Below, piece by piece: positions 10,401-17,611 of a DNA stretch of 60,144 nt (positions within the stretch are counted from its first letter, which is position 1; each line of letters begins with the position of its first letter). A model generated the notes under the pieces. The model was not told where the DNA came from and searched no databases. It was given only the letters and a program-made list of their open reading frames with translations. The position numbers were made by a program, and so were the translations under genes. The stretch is taken from assembly GCA_910577405.1 (NCBI GenBank), contig CAJTMG010000021.1:1-60144 (forward strand), read 5' to 3'. The stretch comes from an uncultured Oscillibacter sp. GTDB lineage: Bacteria > Bacillota > Clostridia > Oscillospirales > Oscillospiraceae.

Positions 10401-10579
10401 GGTATCAGGGCGAGTTTAACAACAGTTGTCCGCAATGCGGGAGCAAGAACATTCAGCAGCTTCGCCGGGTAACAGGGTATCTGACGACCGACTATCACAA
10501 TTTCAACGATGGAAAACAGTCCGAGGTAGAGGAACGCGTAAAACACAGCACAAGCATGGAGACAAGGAATGAGTCATGA
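7432..10579 (+). CDS. nrdD: Anaerobic ribonucleoside-triphosphate reductase, split by a group I intron (exons 7432-9354 and 10262-10579)
   Basis: Exon 1 codes 641 residues and meets an in-frame TAA right after the splice point; exon 2 codes 105 more, giving about 746 residues, normal for NrdD. Exon 1 holds the N-terminal ATP-cone (IVVKRDGREVEFDRNKV, residues 2-18) and the catalytic barrel. Exon 2 holds the zinc site (CLDC at 684-687, CPQC at 697-700) and the glycyl-radical motif RVTGYL with Gly at about 713. Without splicing the protein would lack both. The joined peptide KYPTGG|CITYIEL is continuous and in frame. The enzyme reduces NTPs to dNTPs under anoxia, activated by NrdG, whose gene overlaps the 3' end. 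Anaerobic growth of the host is implied. Confidence 0.93.
9355..10261 (+). other. Group I self-splicing intron in nrdD
   Basis: The 907-base insert shows the group I landmarks. P1: exon bases 9346-9354 pair with 9362-9370, with a U-G wobble at the 5' splice site. P4: ACAGG 9458-9462 with CCTGT 9493-9497. P7: GACCAT 10108-10113 with ATGGTC 10203-10208, inside a typical AAGATATGGTC segment. GCAGGG/CCCTGC (10143-10161) and GGGT-GAAA-ACCC (10163-10174) form two further hairpins, and CACTG/CAGTG (10215-10230) fits P9. The last base is the expected terminal G at 10261. The extra hairpins after the 5' half of P7 suggest subgroup IA, which is inference. Confidence 0.92.
9496..10134 (+). CDS. Intron-encoded HNH homing endonuclease with NUMOD4 domain
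   Basis: The N-terminus after EIWKEI (about residues 17-45, ending LVSNFGKVMTT) is a NUMOD4 DNA-binding module. The HNH core follows: HRLVATAFL, then PIINHIDGDVTNNRVDNLEW near 92-111. The C-terminal part with ISKKEIEFDCVNECARYF resembles a NUMOD1-type helix-turn-helix segment. Such enzymes cut the intronless allele to spread the intron. The start is unsettled: GTG 9496 lies inside intron helix P4 and lacks a ribosome-binding site, whereas AGAGGTGG at 9525-9532 precedes an ATT at 9541 just before the NUMOD4 domain. The 3' end of the gene contains one strand of P7, so protein and ribozyme constrain the same bases. Confidence 0.88.
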   Translation: MVSYLLLNTIRGGDYIQEIWKEIEEAPAYLVSNFGKVMTTHGNGKKIMKQGTDKDGYKKIALSIGNGRYIHRRVHRLVATAFLENKNEFPIINHIDGDVTNNRVDNLEWCNNSRNQLHRYRVLHKTWDATRLGRQYTFTPIIARNIISKKEIEFDCVNECARYFCVSDSAIFNRLKGRVKNPSSSPKSHINNWYFEIATNRNSNDHPSAEMQ

Positions 10580-11132
10580 CGGCACATTGGATGCAAAATT
10601 CAATCCTCTCTGGCGATACGCCGGAATGCAGTTTGATGACGTAGCAAACGGGGCCGGTCTGGGAGCGGTATTCTTCACGCAATACTGCCCCCACCGGTGT
10701 CCCGGATGTCAAAATCAACAGACGTGGACAAAAGACGGTGGACGCCCCTTCTCACCTTCTGATTTGGAACGATTGATGAACTATTATGATGAAGTTCCAT
10801 TTGCAAGCCGCCTGACAGTTTCCGGAGGCGACCCACTCTCAACGCCAGACCTTGTATATTATCTCGTATCGGAATTCAAGGAACGATTTCATCACAGAAT
10901 CGTATGGATTTACACTGGTTTCACTCTGGAAGAACTCTTTTCGCCAGAGATTCCGGAGCAGGAAAGGGTCAAGACAAAGGAAATCCTTAAATTATGCGAC
11001 GTTCTGGTAGATGGCCCATATATTCAAAATCAGCGTGACATTACGTTAAAATTCCGTGGTTCCAGCAATCAGCGCATGATTGACATAAAAAGAACCGCAT
11101 ACAGCGGAAAGATTACATTATATAGGGGGTAG
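10569..11132 (+). CDS. nrdG: Anaerobic ribonucleotide reductase activating protein
   Basis: This 187-residue radical SAM protein has the CPHRCPGC cluster motif (cysteines at 40, 44, 47, spacing Cx3Cx2C), then SGGDPLS near residue 80, matching NrdG. It makes the glycyl radical on NrdD using S-adenosylmethionine and a 4Fe-4S cluster. Its ATG lies within the last codons of nrdD exon 2, so translation of nrdG is coupled to correctly spliced or at least read-through nrdD message. Confidence 0.93.
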   Translation: MSHDGTLDAKFNPLWRYAGMQFDDVANGAGLGAVFFTQYCPHRCPGCQNQQTWTKDGGRPFSPSDLERLMNYYDEVPFASRLTVSGGDPLSTPDLVYYLVSEFKERFHHRIVWIYTGFTLEELFSPEIPEQERVKTKEILKLCDVLVDGPYIQNQRDITLKFRGSSNQRMIDIKRTAYSGKITLYRG

Positions 11133-11136
11133 ACAT

Positions 11137-11460
11137 ATGTATTGGAAGCGTTTTTCCACATGTCCAATCTGCGGTAAGGTTCTGGATGGTATCACTTTAG
11201 ATTATTCCTGGCAGTGGCCGTGCAGCAAATGTGCAAAAGATAAGACAGACGTTTTGCATTGCGAACGTGGAACCAAGGTTAAAGCAATAGACCTTGATGC
11301 TGGATTTAAGTATGATTCTGAACAGGCACACAAGTTTTTAACCAACGGACAAATTTACGAAGTCGACGAACTCAACGTTGGAGGCTGGATATCACACATC
11401 TGCCTGAAGGAGTTTCCAGGAAGAAAATTCAACACCATACATTTCATCCGGTTTGAATAG
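11137..11460 (+). CDS. Hypothetical zinc-ribbon protein
   Basis: The 107-residue protein starts four bases after nrdG. It has two CxxC pairs near the N-terminus (CPIC near residue 9, CSKC near 29), a probable zinc ribbon, then an unrecognised beta-rich region. I cannot assign a family. The next gene follows within ten bases, so it is part of the same transcript. Confidence 0.65.
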   Translation: MYWKRFSTCPICGKVLDGITLDYSWQWPCSKCAKDKTDVLHCERGTKVKAIDLDAGFKYDSEQAHKFLTNGQIYEVDELNVGGWISHICLKEFPGRKFNTIHFIRFE

Positions 11461-11469
11461 GAGATTGTT

Positions 11470-11652
11470 ATGATTCAAGTAGATGGATACAAAGCATTTC
11501 GAGGCATAATGCGGATAACGCCCAAAAACCCCCACATTCCTCTCCATGAGATTTACGGAGACTGGCTGTACAAACCAGAGCAAGATTGCTGGTATGGACA
11601 CGGCCAGAGTTTTGCGGCTGAAATCTGCAAAATCATTACAGACGAAACATAA
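11470..11652 (+). CDS. Hypothetical small protein (60 aa)
   Basis: A short protein rich in Trp, Tyr and His in its middle (GDWLYKPEQDCWYGHGQSF). The pattern, a description of a sheet followed by one helix, recalls small phage proteins of unknown function. An AGGAG site at 11459-11463 precedes the ATG. No family recognised. Confidence 0.6.
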   Translation: MIQVDGYKAFRGIMRITPKNPHIPLHEIYGDWLYKPEQDCWYGHGQSFAAEICKIITDET

Positions 11653-11714
11653 TGGAATTCCCCAGCAGCTTCCAGAGCAGATAAAAACGAAACTAAAAAC
11701 GGAGGTACGTTTCA

Positions 11715-11978
11715 ATGATCGAAAGCACCGGAATGATTAAAATAGGATTTACTTTTACTAATGAGTTTGGGTATACATTCTCTTCTGAATCTCAATTGGA
11801 GATATTTGATGGATACGATGAACTTACAGCATTAGGCGAGCAATTTGATACATTTTTAAGACAAATCGGTTATCGTCGCAACGGAACGACCGTTTTCATG
11901 GAGAGTATCAACGATGAAGAATATGACTTCCTTGCTAATGCCCTGAAAGAATACCGTGAAGGAATGAAAGAGGATTGA
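11715..11978 (+). CDS. Hypothetical acidic protein (87 aa)
   Basis: The ATG follows ACGGAGGTACG at about 11699, a good ribosome-binding site. The protein is acidic, with two beta-like segments then a C-terminal helix (EEYDFLANALKEYREGM). It resembles nothing I can name. The dUTPase gene starts three bases after its stop. Confidence 0.62.
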   Translation: MIESTGMIKIGFTFTNEFGYTFSSESQLEIFDGYDELTALGEQFDTFLRQIGYRRNGTTVFMESINDEEYDFLANALKEYREGMKED

Positions 11979-11981
11979 AAT

Positions 11982-12629
11982 ATGGCTATAGTTTATACAT
12001 GTGACTCCTGCGGAAAGGTTATTAAAGACCCGTATTCTCAAGTGATGAAAGAATTTAACCTTGACAGCAGCTTTGATATGGGCAATGTATTTGCAAAGAA
12101 AATAAAAAAAGAGATAGGGATTCATCTTTGCCATGATTGCTACAAAGCATTACATCTTATTTCCGAGGGAGCCAAAATGCCTGAACAGCCTTCAAGCAAG
12201 GTAATCAAAGTCAGATACCTGAGCGACGAAATTGAGAAGCTGGAGTACATTGGCGGCAAGTCCGACTGGATTGATCTTCGAGCCGCTGAGGATGTAATGA
12301 TGACAAAAGGAGAGTTCACGCTGATTCCTCTGGGAGTAGCAATACAGCTCCCTTCTGGATACGAAGCACATATCATTCCCCGCAGCTCCACCTACAAGAA
12401 TTTCGGAATCATTCAGGCCAATCACATGGGATTGATTGACGAAAGCTACTGCGGAGACGACGACCAGTGGTACTTCCCTGCCATAGCCATGCGCGACACT
12501 ATAATTCATATAAACGACCGGGTTTGTCAGTTCCGCATTGCCGAGCACCAGCCTGAACTGACATTTGAGATAGTTGACACGCTGGGTAATGAAAACCGTG
12601 GCGGCTTAGGGTCTACAGGAGTGAGGTAA
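11982..12629 (+). CDS. dut: dUTPase with N-terminal zinc-ribbon extension
   Basis: Residues from about 70 on are a trimeric dUTPase: motif 1 DLRAAED, motif 2 PRSSTYKNFG, motif 3 GLIDESYCGDDDQWYF, motif 4 NDRVCQFRI and the C-terminal motif 5 RGGLGSTGVR. The enzyme converts dUTP to dUMP, which feeds ThyX and keeps uracil out of phage DNA. The first 60 residues are extra compared with ordinary dUTPases of about 145 residues: two cysteine pairs (C7/C10 and C50/C53) form a likely zinc ribbon. There is no internal start with a good site, so the extension appears to be translated as one protein. Confidence 0.92.
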   Translation: MAIVYTCDSCGKVIKDPYSQVMKEFNLDSSFDMGNVFAKKIKKEIGIHLCHDCYKALHLISEGAKMPEQPSSKVIKVRYLSDEIEKLEYIGGKSDWIDLRAAEDVMMTKGEFTLIPLGVAIQLPSGYEAHIIPRSSTYKNFGIIQANHMGLIDESYCGDDDQWYFPAIAMRDTIIHINDRVCQFRIAEHQPELTFEIVDTLGNENRGGLGSTGVR

Positions 12630-12634
12630 CGAGA

Positions 12635-12985
12635 ATGCAAACCGATAGATATACAACTGTCTTTGAATATCTGCAAAATCTTCCCCAGCCACTTTTTGAA
12701 GCAACGCTTCTTGGCCTGATGGGATTCCCAATGAACGCTGACTGTGAGGAATGGTTTCATAAATGGATGCAGCGTCCCTACACTGACGTTTTTTCAGAAA
12801 CTAATTCTCCACTTACAGACAGTGCGCTTACAATTCCCTTGGGCCGCATGTTCACGATGCTCGGAAAAAGGATTTCCGATCTCCCTATAGATAAACAGGA
12901 CAAGCTCAAAAATGCTATGAAAGACTACTGCGAGGTCTGTGACAGTATCAATCAGGACATCGCAACCCAAGAAAAAACAGGATAA
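12635..12985 (+). CDS. Hypothetical protein (116 aa)
   Basis: A mainly helical protein starting six bases after the dUTPase, ending in a KDYCEVCDS segment. No family recognised. Codon use and spacing fit the operon. Confidence 0.6.
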   Translation: MQTDRYTTVFEYLQNLPQPLFEATLLGLMGFPMNADCEEWFHKWMQRPYTDVFSETNSPLTDSALTIPLGRMFTMLGKRISDLPIDKQDKLKNAMKDYCEVCDSINQDIATQEKTG

Positions 12986-13004
12986 ATAATTTAGAGGTAA
13001 AGAA

Positions 13005-13208
13005 ATGGACATAAAGTACCACAGATTTTTGATTGGAACAAAAGAACGCCCAACGGTGTTTCTTATGAAAAGCGGTGATGTCAGCGAGGATGCCGAGGAC
13101 GCCCAATTATTTGAAACAATTGATGACGCAAATTCTGAAATTCAGAAATGCGACGAGCCTGAACATTTTAAGCTGTATGGTGTTGAAGTAATCGTTAAGG
13201 GCGTATAA
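13005..13208 (+). CDS. Hypothetical small acidic protein (67 aa)
   Basis: AGAGGTAAAG at about 12993-13002 precedes the ATG. The protein is acidic with alternating beta and helix character. No family recognised. Confidence 0.55.
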   Translation: MDIKYHRFLIGTKERPTVFLMKSGDVSEDAEDAQLFETIDDANSEIQKCDEPEHFKLYGVEVIVKGV

Positions 13209-13268
13209 AAATAATTTGACGAATGCTCCAACACCACAAAAGATGATTTTATCGAAAGGAATCGCAGC

Positions 13269-13679
13269 ATGACCGCAGAAAATACCTTGCAGTGGATGAT
13301 GGACTTTTATCCTGATATATTTCCAACACGGCAACAGTGTCTGGACCATCTGTTTTGCACAATCGGAAATGGATACAAATGGATAAATGGCGAATTGGTT
13401 TATGAAGATTTTCTCAGCAAACGATACTCAATGAGAGAAAAAATTGAACGGGCTGAGGCGTGGTATGAAGACTTATATAAACAACGGCGCAGAATTGAAC
13501 TTGAGTTAGCAAAAAAAGATCCAAATTATACGCCTAACCCAAAGTATTTCAATTCTTGGTCTTCTCCATCCAAGAAATATTCATTTTTATATAACTATCC
13601 GTCAGACATTAAGCCGGATTGGGCCAAAATCTTAAACGAATGCAAAGAGATGCTTATTGCAGACGGAATTGAGATTTGA
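13269..13679 (+). CDS. Hypothetical protein (136 aa)
   Basis: GAAAGGAATCGC before the ATG supplies the ribosome-binding site. The middle is a charged helix (REKIERAEAWYEDLYKQRRR) followed by a Tyr/Trp/Pro-rich stretch. Not recognised. It is the last + strand gene before a short minus-strand gene. Confidence 0.6.
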   Translation: MTAENTLQWMMDFYPDIFPTRQQCLDHLFCTIGNGYKWINGELVYEDFLSKRYSMREKIERAEAWYEDLYKQRRRIELELAKKDPNYTPNPKYFNSWSSPSKKYSFLYNYPSDIKPDWAKILNECKEMLIADGIEI

Positions 13680-13722
13680 AACGGTATATATCAGGACAAA
13701 ACAATAATTTTATTCAGATTTA

Positions 13723-14142
13723 TCACAGAATATCTTCCTTGAAAATTGGGAAAATCGGGAATATGTCATTCCAGTCAAAGATAATCTCGTCTGCTGAATA
13801 TTCCGCTCCTTGACAAAGCGTAAACTTCTTGGATGTTTTCTTCAGTTCTTTACAAAGGGATATCACCTCGTCACGCGTGAGATGGGAAAGCCAGTAATCG
13901 TGGACCACGCACTCCAAATCCAACTGAAGCTGTTCCGCAATTGCCTGTGCTTCCCTCTCCATATCATCTCCCTGCTCGATGTCTCCGTCAAAAATCAGCC
14001 CAAAACCCAAGTAGGATTTATTGTTGTCGAAGTCTTCCTGATATTTCTCTTCCAAAGCGCTGACGCCATCCGGGTCAATCTGCATTGCGGCCTCTGTGAC
14101 ACCCCTGCCAAACAATCTATCTCTTAAAGCACAAATATCCAT
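13723..14142 (-). CDS. Hypothetical acidic protein on the opposite strand (139 aa)
   Basis: The ATG at 14142 is preceded on the minus strand by TTGGAGGTG, which argues for this start over the upstream TTG at 14163. The protein is strongly acidic (DPDGVSALEEKYQEDFDNN, GDIEQGDDMEREAQ) and may mimic nucleic acid or bind a partner, but I cannot name a family. It is one of only three likely minus-strand genes in the prophage and is divergent from 14,256, with inverted repeats in the shared upstream region. That position suits a regulator or an independently expressed accessory gene. Confidence 0.68.
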   Translation of the reverse strand: MDICALRDRLFGRGVTEAAMQIDPDGVSALEEKYQEDFDNNKSYLGFGLIFDGDIEQGDDMEREAQAIAEQLQLDLECVVHDYWLSHLTRDEVISLCKELKKTSKKFTLCQGAEYSADEIIFDWNDIFPIFPIFKEDIL

Positions 14143-14181
14143 ATTACGCACCTCCAAGCTCAAATTATATTACCATCCTCT

Positions 14182-14212
14182 CCGATTTTCAACAGTATAT
14201 TTAGAAAATCGG
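14182..14212. promoter_or_regulatory. Inverted repeat in divergent intergenic region
   Basis: CCGATTTTC (14182-14190) and GAAAATCGG (14204-14212) are a perfect 9-base inverted repeat. A second palindrome, AACATATGTT, follows near 14221-14230. Both lie between two divergent genes, so an operator is plausible; a terminator is less likely because no gene runs into it. Confidence 0.45.
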
Positions 14213-14255
14213 TAAATCTTGAACATATGTTACTAAAAAAGATTGGAGAAAGTCA

Positions 14256-14843
14256 ATGTTATACTTAGCAATGAACCTTCCTGATATTATCATGTTGGAC
14301 TCAGGAAAGATGGCCTTGTTCCCTGTTCCGCTGACCAAAAAAGGAAACCCTTACAGGATTGGCGATGTTATAGGAATCAAGGAGCCATTCAAAAAAATCA
14401 GATGTCACATTGACAGATATGAAAACGGCAAGACAATCGACGAAGACAATATTATTGGTGTAAGGTATCGGTTTGACAGTGCTATGGCCTGGGAGTGTGG
14501 AGTGACACCACCTAATAATGAGTTCTACTTATCCACTATCGCAGATGCAGAGCATTGGAGTGCTGCGAGAACCATGCCTGAATTTGCTGTGCGCCGTCAC
14601 ATTCATATTGTAAAGGCAGAAGAAAAGTCTCTCGAGGAATTTACTGACGAAGATATCTGTCAGATGCACTTGAATTATAACCCTACTGATAATCAACAAA
14701 CCATCATCAAGGAATATCTGCCAGCAAAAAACCACGAGCTTTTTCTGGACTGGTGGAGAAATCACTATAAAGCCACTATGAAAGAATGCGATACCCCTAT
14801 GGCGATAGCCCTTTACATAAAACCAGCAGAAACATTGAGGTGA
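14256..14843 (+). CDS. Probable ASCH/PUA-like phage protein
   Basis: This 195-residue protein has the layout seen in phage ASCH-like proteins: NPYRIGDVIGIKEPF near residue 30, a YRFDS segment, then TMPEFAVRRHIHIVKAEEKSLEEFTDEDI near 107-135 and FLDWWRNHY near 162. In that family the position usually reads 'MPRxASRI'. ASCH folds bind RNA or modified bases. The assignment is by pattern memory only and could be wrong. Confidence 0.55.
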   Translation: MLYLAMNLPDIIMLDSGKMALFPVPLTKKGNPYRIGDVIGIKEPFKKIRCHIDRYENGKTIDEDNIIGVRYRFDSAMAWECGVTPPNNEFYLSTIADAEHWSAARTMPEFAVRRHIHIVKAEEKSLEEFTDEDICQMHLNYNPTDNQQTIIKEYLPAKNHELFLDWWRNHYKATMKECDTPMAIALYIKPAETLR

Positions 14844-14845
14844 CT

Positions 14846-15064
14846 ATGAGAGAGTACGGATGCAGAATTCTTTTGGAGCACAAACAAGCTCAACGCTTTT
14901 TGGAGGAAGCAATGCACCCAGATATAGAGGTACTGCGGAGAAGAGACACTTTTCTTGCAAGACTTGATGATGAGTGTCCGATATGGATAGAGGGTTCAGA
15001 AATTGTAATGGAAATTCCCGATGTGGATGTAACTGCTTTAATGGACTTTGAGGGTACTTTATAA
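14846..15064 (+). CDS. Hypothetical small protein (72 aa)
   Basis: The ATG at 14846 follows TTGAGGTGACT, which also contains the stop of the previous gene. A longer form from 14786 would overlap that gene by 58 bases and is unlikely. The protein is helical at first then acidic and hydrophobic. Its stop overlaps the next start by one base, so the two are coupled. Confidence 0.55.
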   Translation: MREYGCRILLEHKQAQRFLEEAMHPDIEVLRRRDTFLARLDDECPIWIEGSEIVMEIPDVDVTALMDFEGTL

Positions 15065-15438
15065 TGCGTATTATTATTGCTGGCGGAAGGGATTTCAACA
15101 ACTACTCCGAACTGGCTAAAACAATGGATTACCTGCTATCAAATATCACAGACGATATCACAATCGTATGTGGGAAAGCCCGTGGAGCAGACACGCTTGG
15201 AGAGCAATACGTCAAAGAAAAAGGATATGCAATTCTCTACTTCCCTGCTGATTGGAACAAATACGGACGTTCTGCTGGTTTTATCCGTAATGAACAAATG
15301 GCTAAAAACGCTGATGCTCTGGCAGCATTTTGGGATGGCCAGAGCGTTGGAACCAGACACATGATAGAGACGGCCAAGAAAAATAATCTGCTTGTCCGGA
15401 TACATCGCTACAAAGCCAAACAAAACAAAGGTGAATGA
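15064..15438 (+). CDS. DUF2493/SLOG family nucleotide-binding protein
   Basis: The Rossmann-like N-terminus MRIIIAGGRDF and the later CGKARGADTLGEQYV (near residues 36-50) and FPADWNKYGRSAGFIRNEQM are the hallmark of the YspA-type SLOG domain. SLOG proteins bind nucleotide-derived ligands and occur in phages and in defence systems, but the exact ligand is unknown. The length of 124 residues is a bare domain. No effector is fused to it, and neighbours do not indicate a partner. Confidence 0.82.
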   Translation: MRIIIAGGRDFNNYSELAKTMDYLLSNITDDITIVCGKARGADTLGEQYVKEKGYAILYFPADWNKYGRSAGFIRNEQMAKNADALAAFWDGQSVGTRHMIETAKKNNLLVRIHRYKAKQNKGE

Positions 15439-15456
15439 GATATTGAGGTGATGCAG

Positions 15457-15852
15457 TTGAGTAAAATCGATACATATATTGCTATGCGAGAATCTGGCAT
15501 GACATATGAAAGCATTGCACAACAATTTGGAGTCAGCCGCCAAGCAGTATTTGATGCCATCAAGAAAAAATCAAAGCCATACAAAATAAGTCCTTCTTCT
15601 GTAATTTACAGTGGCCTCCGGACCTGGATGAGCAAAAACCGTGTATCCGTATCTAAAATGGAAAGAGAAACTGGTTTACGACTCAGATGTGGCTTAAAGG
15701 CAGGAACTTTAGACAACGACACCAAGAAAAAGATTGCAGAATATACAAAGTCAAATTATGAAGAACTTTTTTATGATGCAATAAAGGGCCCAATTGGTGT
15801 TTTTAATATCAGTGAAAATAATGTGGACATTATGGAGAGGTGTATAAAATGA
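15457..15852 (+). CDS. Helix-turn-helix DNA-binding protein
   Basis: The TTG at 15457 lies five bases after GAGGTGATG and is preferred; ATG 15451 overlaps that site. Residues about 12-35 (GMTYESIAQQFGVSRQAVFDAI) form a clear helix-turn-helix of the resolvase/sigma-4 type. A second weaker one may follow near VSVSKMERETGLRLRCGL. It may regulate phage genes. No ligand domain is visible. Confidence 0.7.
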   Translation: MSKIDTYIAMRESGMTYESIAQQFGVSRQAVFDAIKKKSKPYKISPSSVIYSGLRTWMSKNRVSVSKMERETGLRLRCGLKAGTLDNDTKKKIAEYTKSNYEELFYDAIKGPIGVFNISENNVDIMERCIK

Positions 15853-16067
15853 CAATGCAAAACGCACAAGCGGAATACTTTGCGTTTATGGGAGACTCTT
15901 GCGAATCTGGGCCAGTGCCAAAGCTCAACGAAATTGAGCATAGTATCGAAGAATGTAAGGCAATGCTTGCTCATGCTATCTATCTGACTGACAAAAACGA
16001 AATCAGCTTTTGGAGACGAATGCTCCAAACATCCAAAGTGCAAAGAAGGGAGCATTTAGCAACCTAA
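15849..16067 (+). CDS. Hypothetical small protein (72 aa)
   Basis: The ATG at 15849 follows GGAGAGG at about 15834-15840 and slightly overlaps the preceding gene. A helical protein with no recognised family. Confidence 0.5.
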   Translation: MTMQNAQAEYFAFMGDSCESGPVPKLNEIEHSIEECKAMLAHAIYLTDKNEISFWRRMLQTSKVQRREHLAT

Positions 16068-16077
16068 CTGTTTTGTG

Positions 16078-16236
16078 ATGGCGAGTGGCGAACAAGTTAC
16101 ACTGAAGCCTTTGCGGATTGTAGGTCAATCTAATGGTAGTCAAGAGGTGTCGGGTATGTTGCTCAATACATACTCTTCATGCACTATTCAGTCGGTTGGT
16201 CTGGCGGAAAAGATAGCACAGCAAGCATTATACTAG
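16078..16236 (+). CDS. Possible small protein overlapping the next gene (52 aa)
   Basis: An ATG-initiated frame runs through the otherwise empty space before the PP-loop gene and overlaps its first 58 bases in another frame. It has no visible ribosome-binding site. It could be a real leader peptide, a remnant, or chance. Confidence 0.2.
   Translation: MASGEQVTLKPLRIVGQSNGSQEVSGMLLNTYSSCTIQSVGLAEKIAQQALY
16147..16178 (+). promoter_or_regulatory. Hairpin directly upstream of the PP-loop gene
   Basis: GTATGT and ACATAC around 16153-16172 form a perfect 6-base stem with an 8-base loop, ending a few bases before the ATG at 16179. No ribosome-binding site is seen between them, so structure-dependent translation control is possible. 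Confidence 0.35.
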
Positions 16237-16916
16237 CTCATATACACAATGAACCCGTTGATAGTATTGTGTTTGTAGAAGTGATGTTTGATATAGCAAA
16301 TGGAATCAGTGGGGAGAACCCACAACATATTGACTTCATAAAGAATAAAGCAATACCATTATTTGAATCATGGGGATATAAAGTTGATGTCGTTCATTCT
16401 GACCGTGATTTTCTATCCGTATTCAACAGAGTGATTGAAAGACCTACAAAGCATCTTGAACACAAAGGTCTGAAATACGGGTTCCCTCCAAATGGTCTTT
16501 GCTCAATAAAGCGAGACTGTAAAATGAGAGCGATCAAGTCATATTATAAGAACATTGCAGAAGAGTACATTCAGTATGTTGGAATTGCGGTTGACGAGCC
16601 GAAGCGTCTTGCAAGACTCCATAAAACAAAAAACATTTCTCTACTTGAAAAATATGGCCTGACAGAATCTAATGCAATGCAATTATGTAAAGAATGCGAT
16701 TTATTAAGTCCAACTTATAAATTATCCAAAAGAGGTGGATGCTGGTTCTGCCCTAATGCAAAGTTGACAGAACACAGAGACATACGAAATCGATATCCAG
16801 AAGTATGGAAGCAGTACATCAATCTTGAGTGTGAAAAGGTTGCGTTTGATAAATGGAATACGTTTTCAGATAAGACTCTTCACGATATAGAGCAAATATT
16901 ATCAAAAGAAGAATAA
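16179..16916 (+). CDS. PP-loop/PAPS-reductase family protein
   Basis: The N-terminus carries the ATP-pyrophosphatase PP-loop SGGKDS at residues 8-13. Near 186-192 is GGCWFCPNA, a cysteine pair typical of the phage phosphoadenosine phosphosulfate reductase family, preceded by CKECDLLSP. Family members activate substrates with ATP; relatives serve in sulfate reduction, tRNA thiolation and DNA phosphorothioation (DndC). The phage versions have no settled role. No dnd partner genes are visible here, so sulfur addition to DNA or RNA is only a possibility. The unusual start region lacks a ribosome-binding site. Confidence 0.8.
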   Translation: MHYSVGWSGGKDSTASIILAHIHNEPVDSIVFVEVMFDIANGISGENPQHIDFIKNKAIPLFESWGYKVDVVHSDRDFLSVFNRVIERPTKHLEHKGLKYGFPPNGLCSIKRDCKMRAIKSYYKNIAEEYIQYVGIAVDEPKRLARLHKTKNISLLEKYGLTESNAMQLCKECDLLSPTYKLSKRGGCWFCPNAKLTEHRDIRNRYPEVWKQYINLECEKVAFDKWNTFSDKTLHDIEQILSKEE

Positions 16917-16928
16917 AAGGAAGGTTTT

Positions 16929-17303
16929 ATGAAGATTATTGATTTTCTTAAATTGGTAAGAAGTATTCCTTCGCAAAATAGGGCTCCAGCTATTAGAGAT
17001 GAGGACTTGGAGACTTTGATTAACCAAATCGACATGGCAAAGGATGATGACCGATATAGCCCATATCCAATTCTTGGGACCAGACCGCAGCAATACATTC
17101 CTCTCGGGCTACTTACGATACACGAGGGACAGGCGTGGAAGAATCATATGCAATCTCTTAGTCAACTGGCAGAAAGAGGTGGGCTGAGTTGGGCCGAGGC
17201 GCTTGCTATTATAGAAGGCAAGAAATGGAAAGACGCAGAACACGATGAAAATACTGCTGAGGTAATTATCAGAAAAATGGTGTCTGAGTACATGAAAGGC
17301 TGA
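16929..17303 (+). CDS. Hypothetical protein (124 aa)
   Basis: GGAAGG at about 16919-16924 precedes the ATG. A mostly helical protein with a GGLSWAEALAIIEGKKW segment near residues 82-98. No family recognised. Confidence 0.6.
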   Translation: MKIIDFLKLVRSIPSQNRAPAIRDEDLETLINQIDMAKDDDRYSPYPILGTRPQQYIPLGLLTIHEGQAWKNHMQSLSQLAERGGLSWAEALAIIEGKKWKDAEHDENTAEVIIRKMVSEYMKG

Positions 17304-17310
17304 TTATTGC

Positions 17311-17598
17311 ATGAATCTGAAATTAAAACCATGTCCATTCTGCGGTGGAGCCGGTAGAGTAAGAGCATTCAAAAATGGATACAGGATTGTTTGTAAAAAC
17401 TGCGGTTCCACCTCACGTTACTTATTTATTCAGCCGTGGCATGACAGCAAATCAGTTGCTCAGTGTCAAGCTGCAAAAGCATGGAATTCCCGTATAAAGC
17501 AATTTTCCAGTCCTTGTGATTTATGTATGTATAATCCCCCGTCAAGTACAGATGGAAAACCGTGCAGTATGTGTCCCGCAGGCGCAATTCACAAATAA
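17311..17598 (+). CDS. Lar-like zinc-ribbon protein with C-terminal Cys module
   Basis: Residues 5-60 have the Lar restriction-alleviation pattern: LKPCPFCGGAGRV, then VCKNCGS and a late AWNSR. Lar-type proteins in phages are thought to reduce host type I restriction, although many members are only similar zinc ribbons. The C-terminal 30 residues form a separate module with PCDLC and PPSSTDGKPCSMCPA, which reappears in the protein at 22,355-22,645. The anti-restriction role is inferred from family only. Confidence 0.7.
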   Translation: MNLKLKPCPFCGGAGRVRAFKNGYRIVCKNCGSTSRYLFIQPWHDSKSVAQCQAAKAWNSRIKQFSSPCDLCMYNPPSSTDGKPCSMCPAGAIHK

Positions 17599-17611
17599 AA
17601 GAAAGGTTAAA

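Noticed and set aside
13810..14127. Plus-strand frame of 105 codons
   Set aside because: Lies inside the minus-strand acidic gene, which has the better start signal and composition.
16100..16175. tRNA-like piece (GTAGGTCAATCTAATGGTAG) before the PP-loop gene
   Set aside because: A D-arm-like stretch is visible, but no acceptor or anticodon stem pairs and no T-arm is present.
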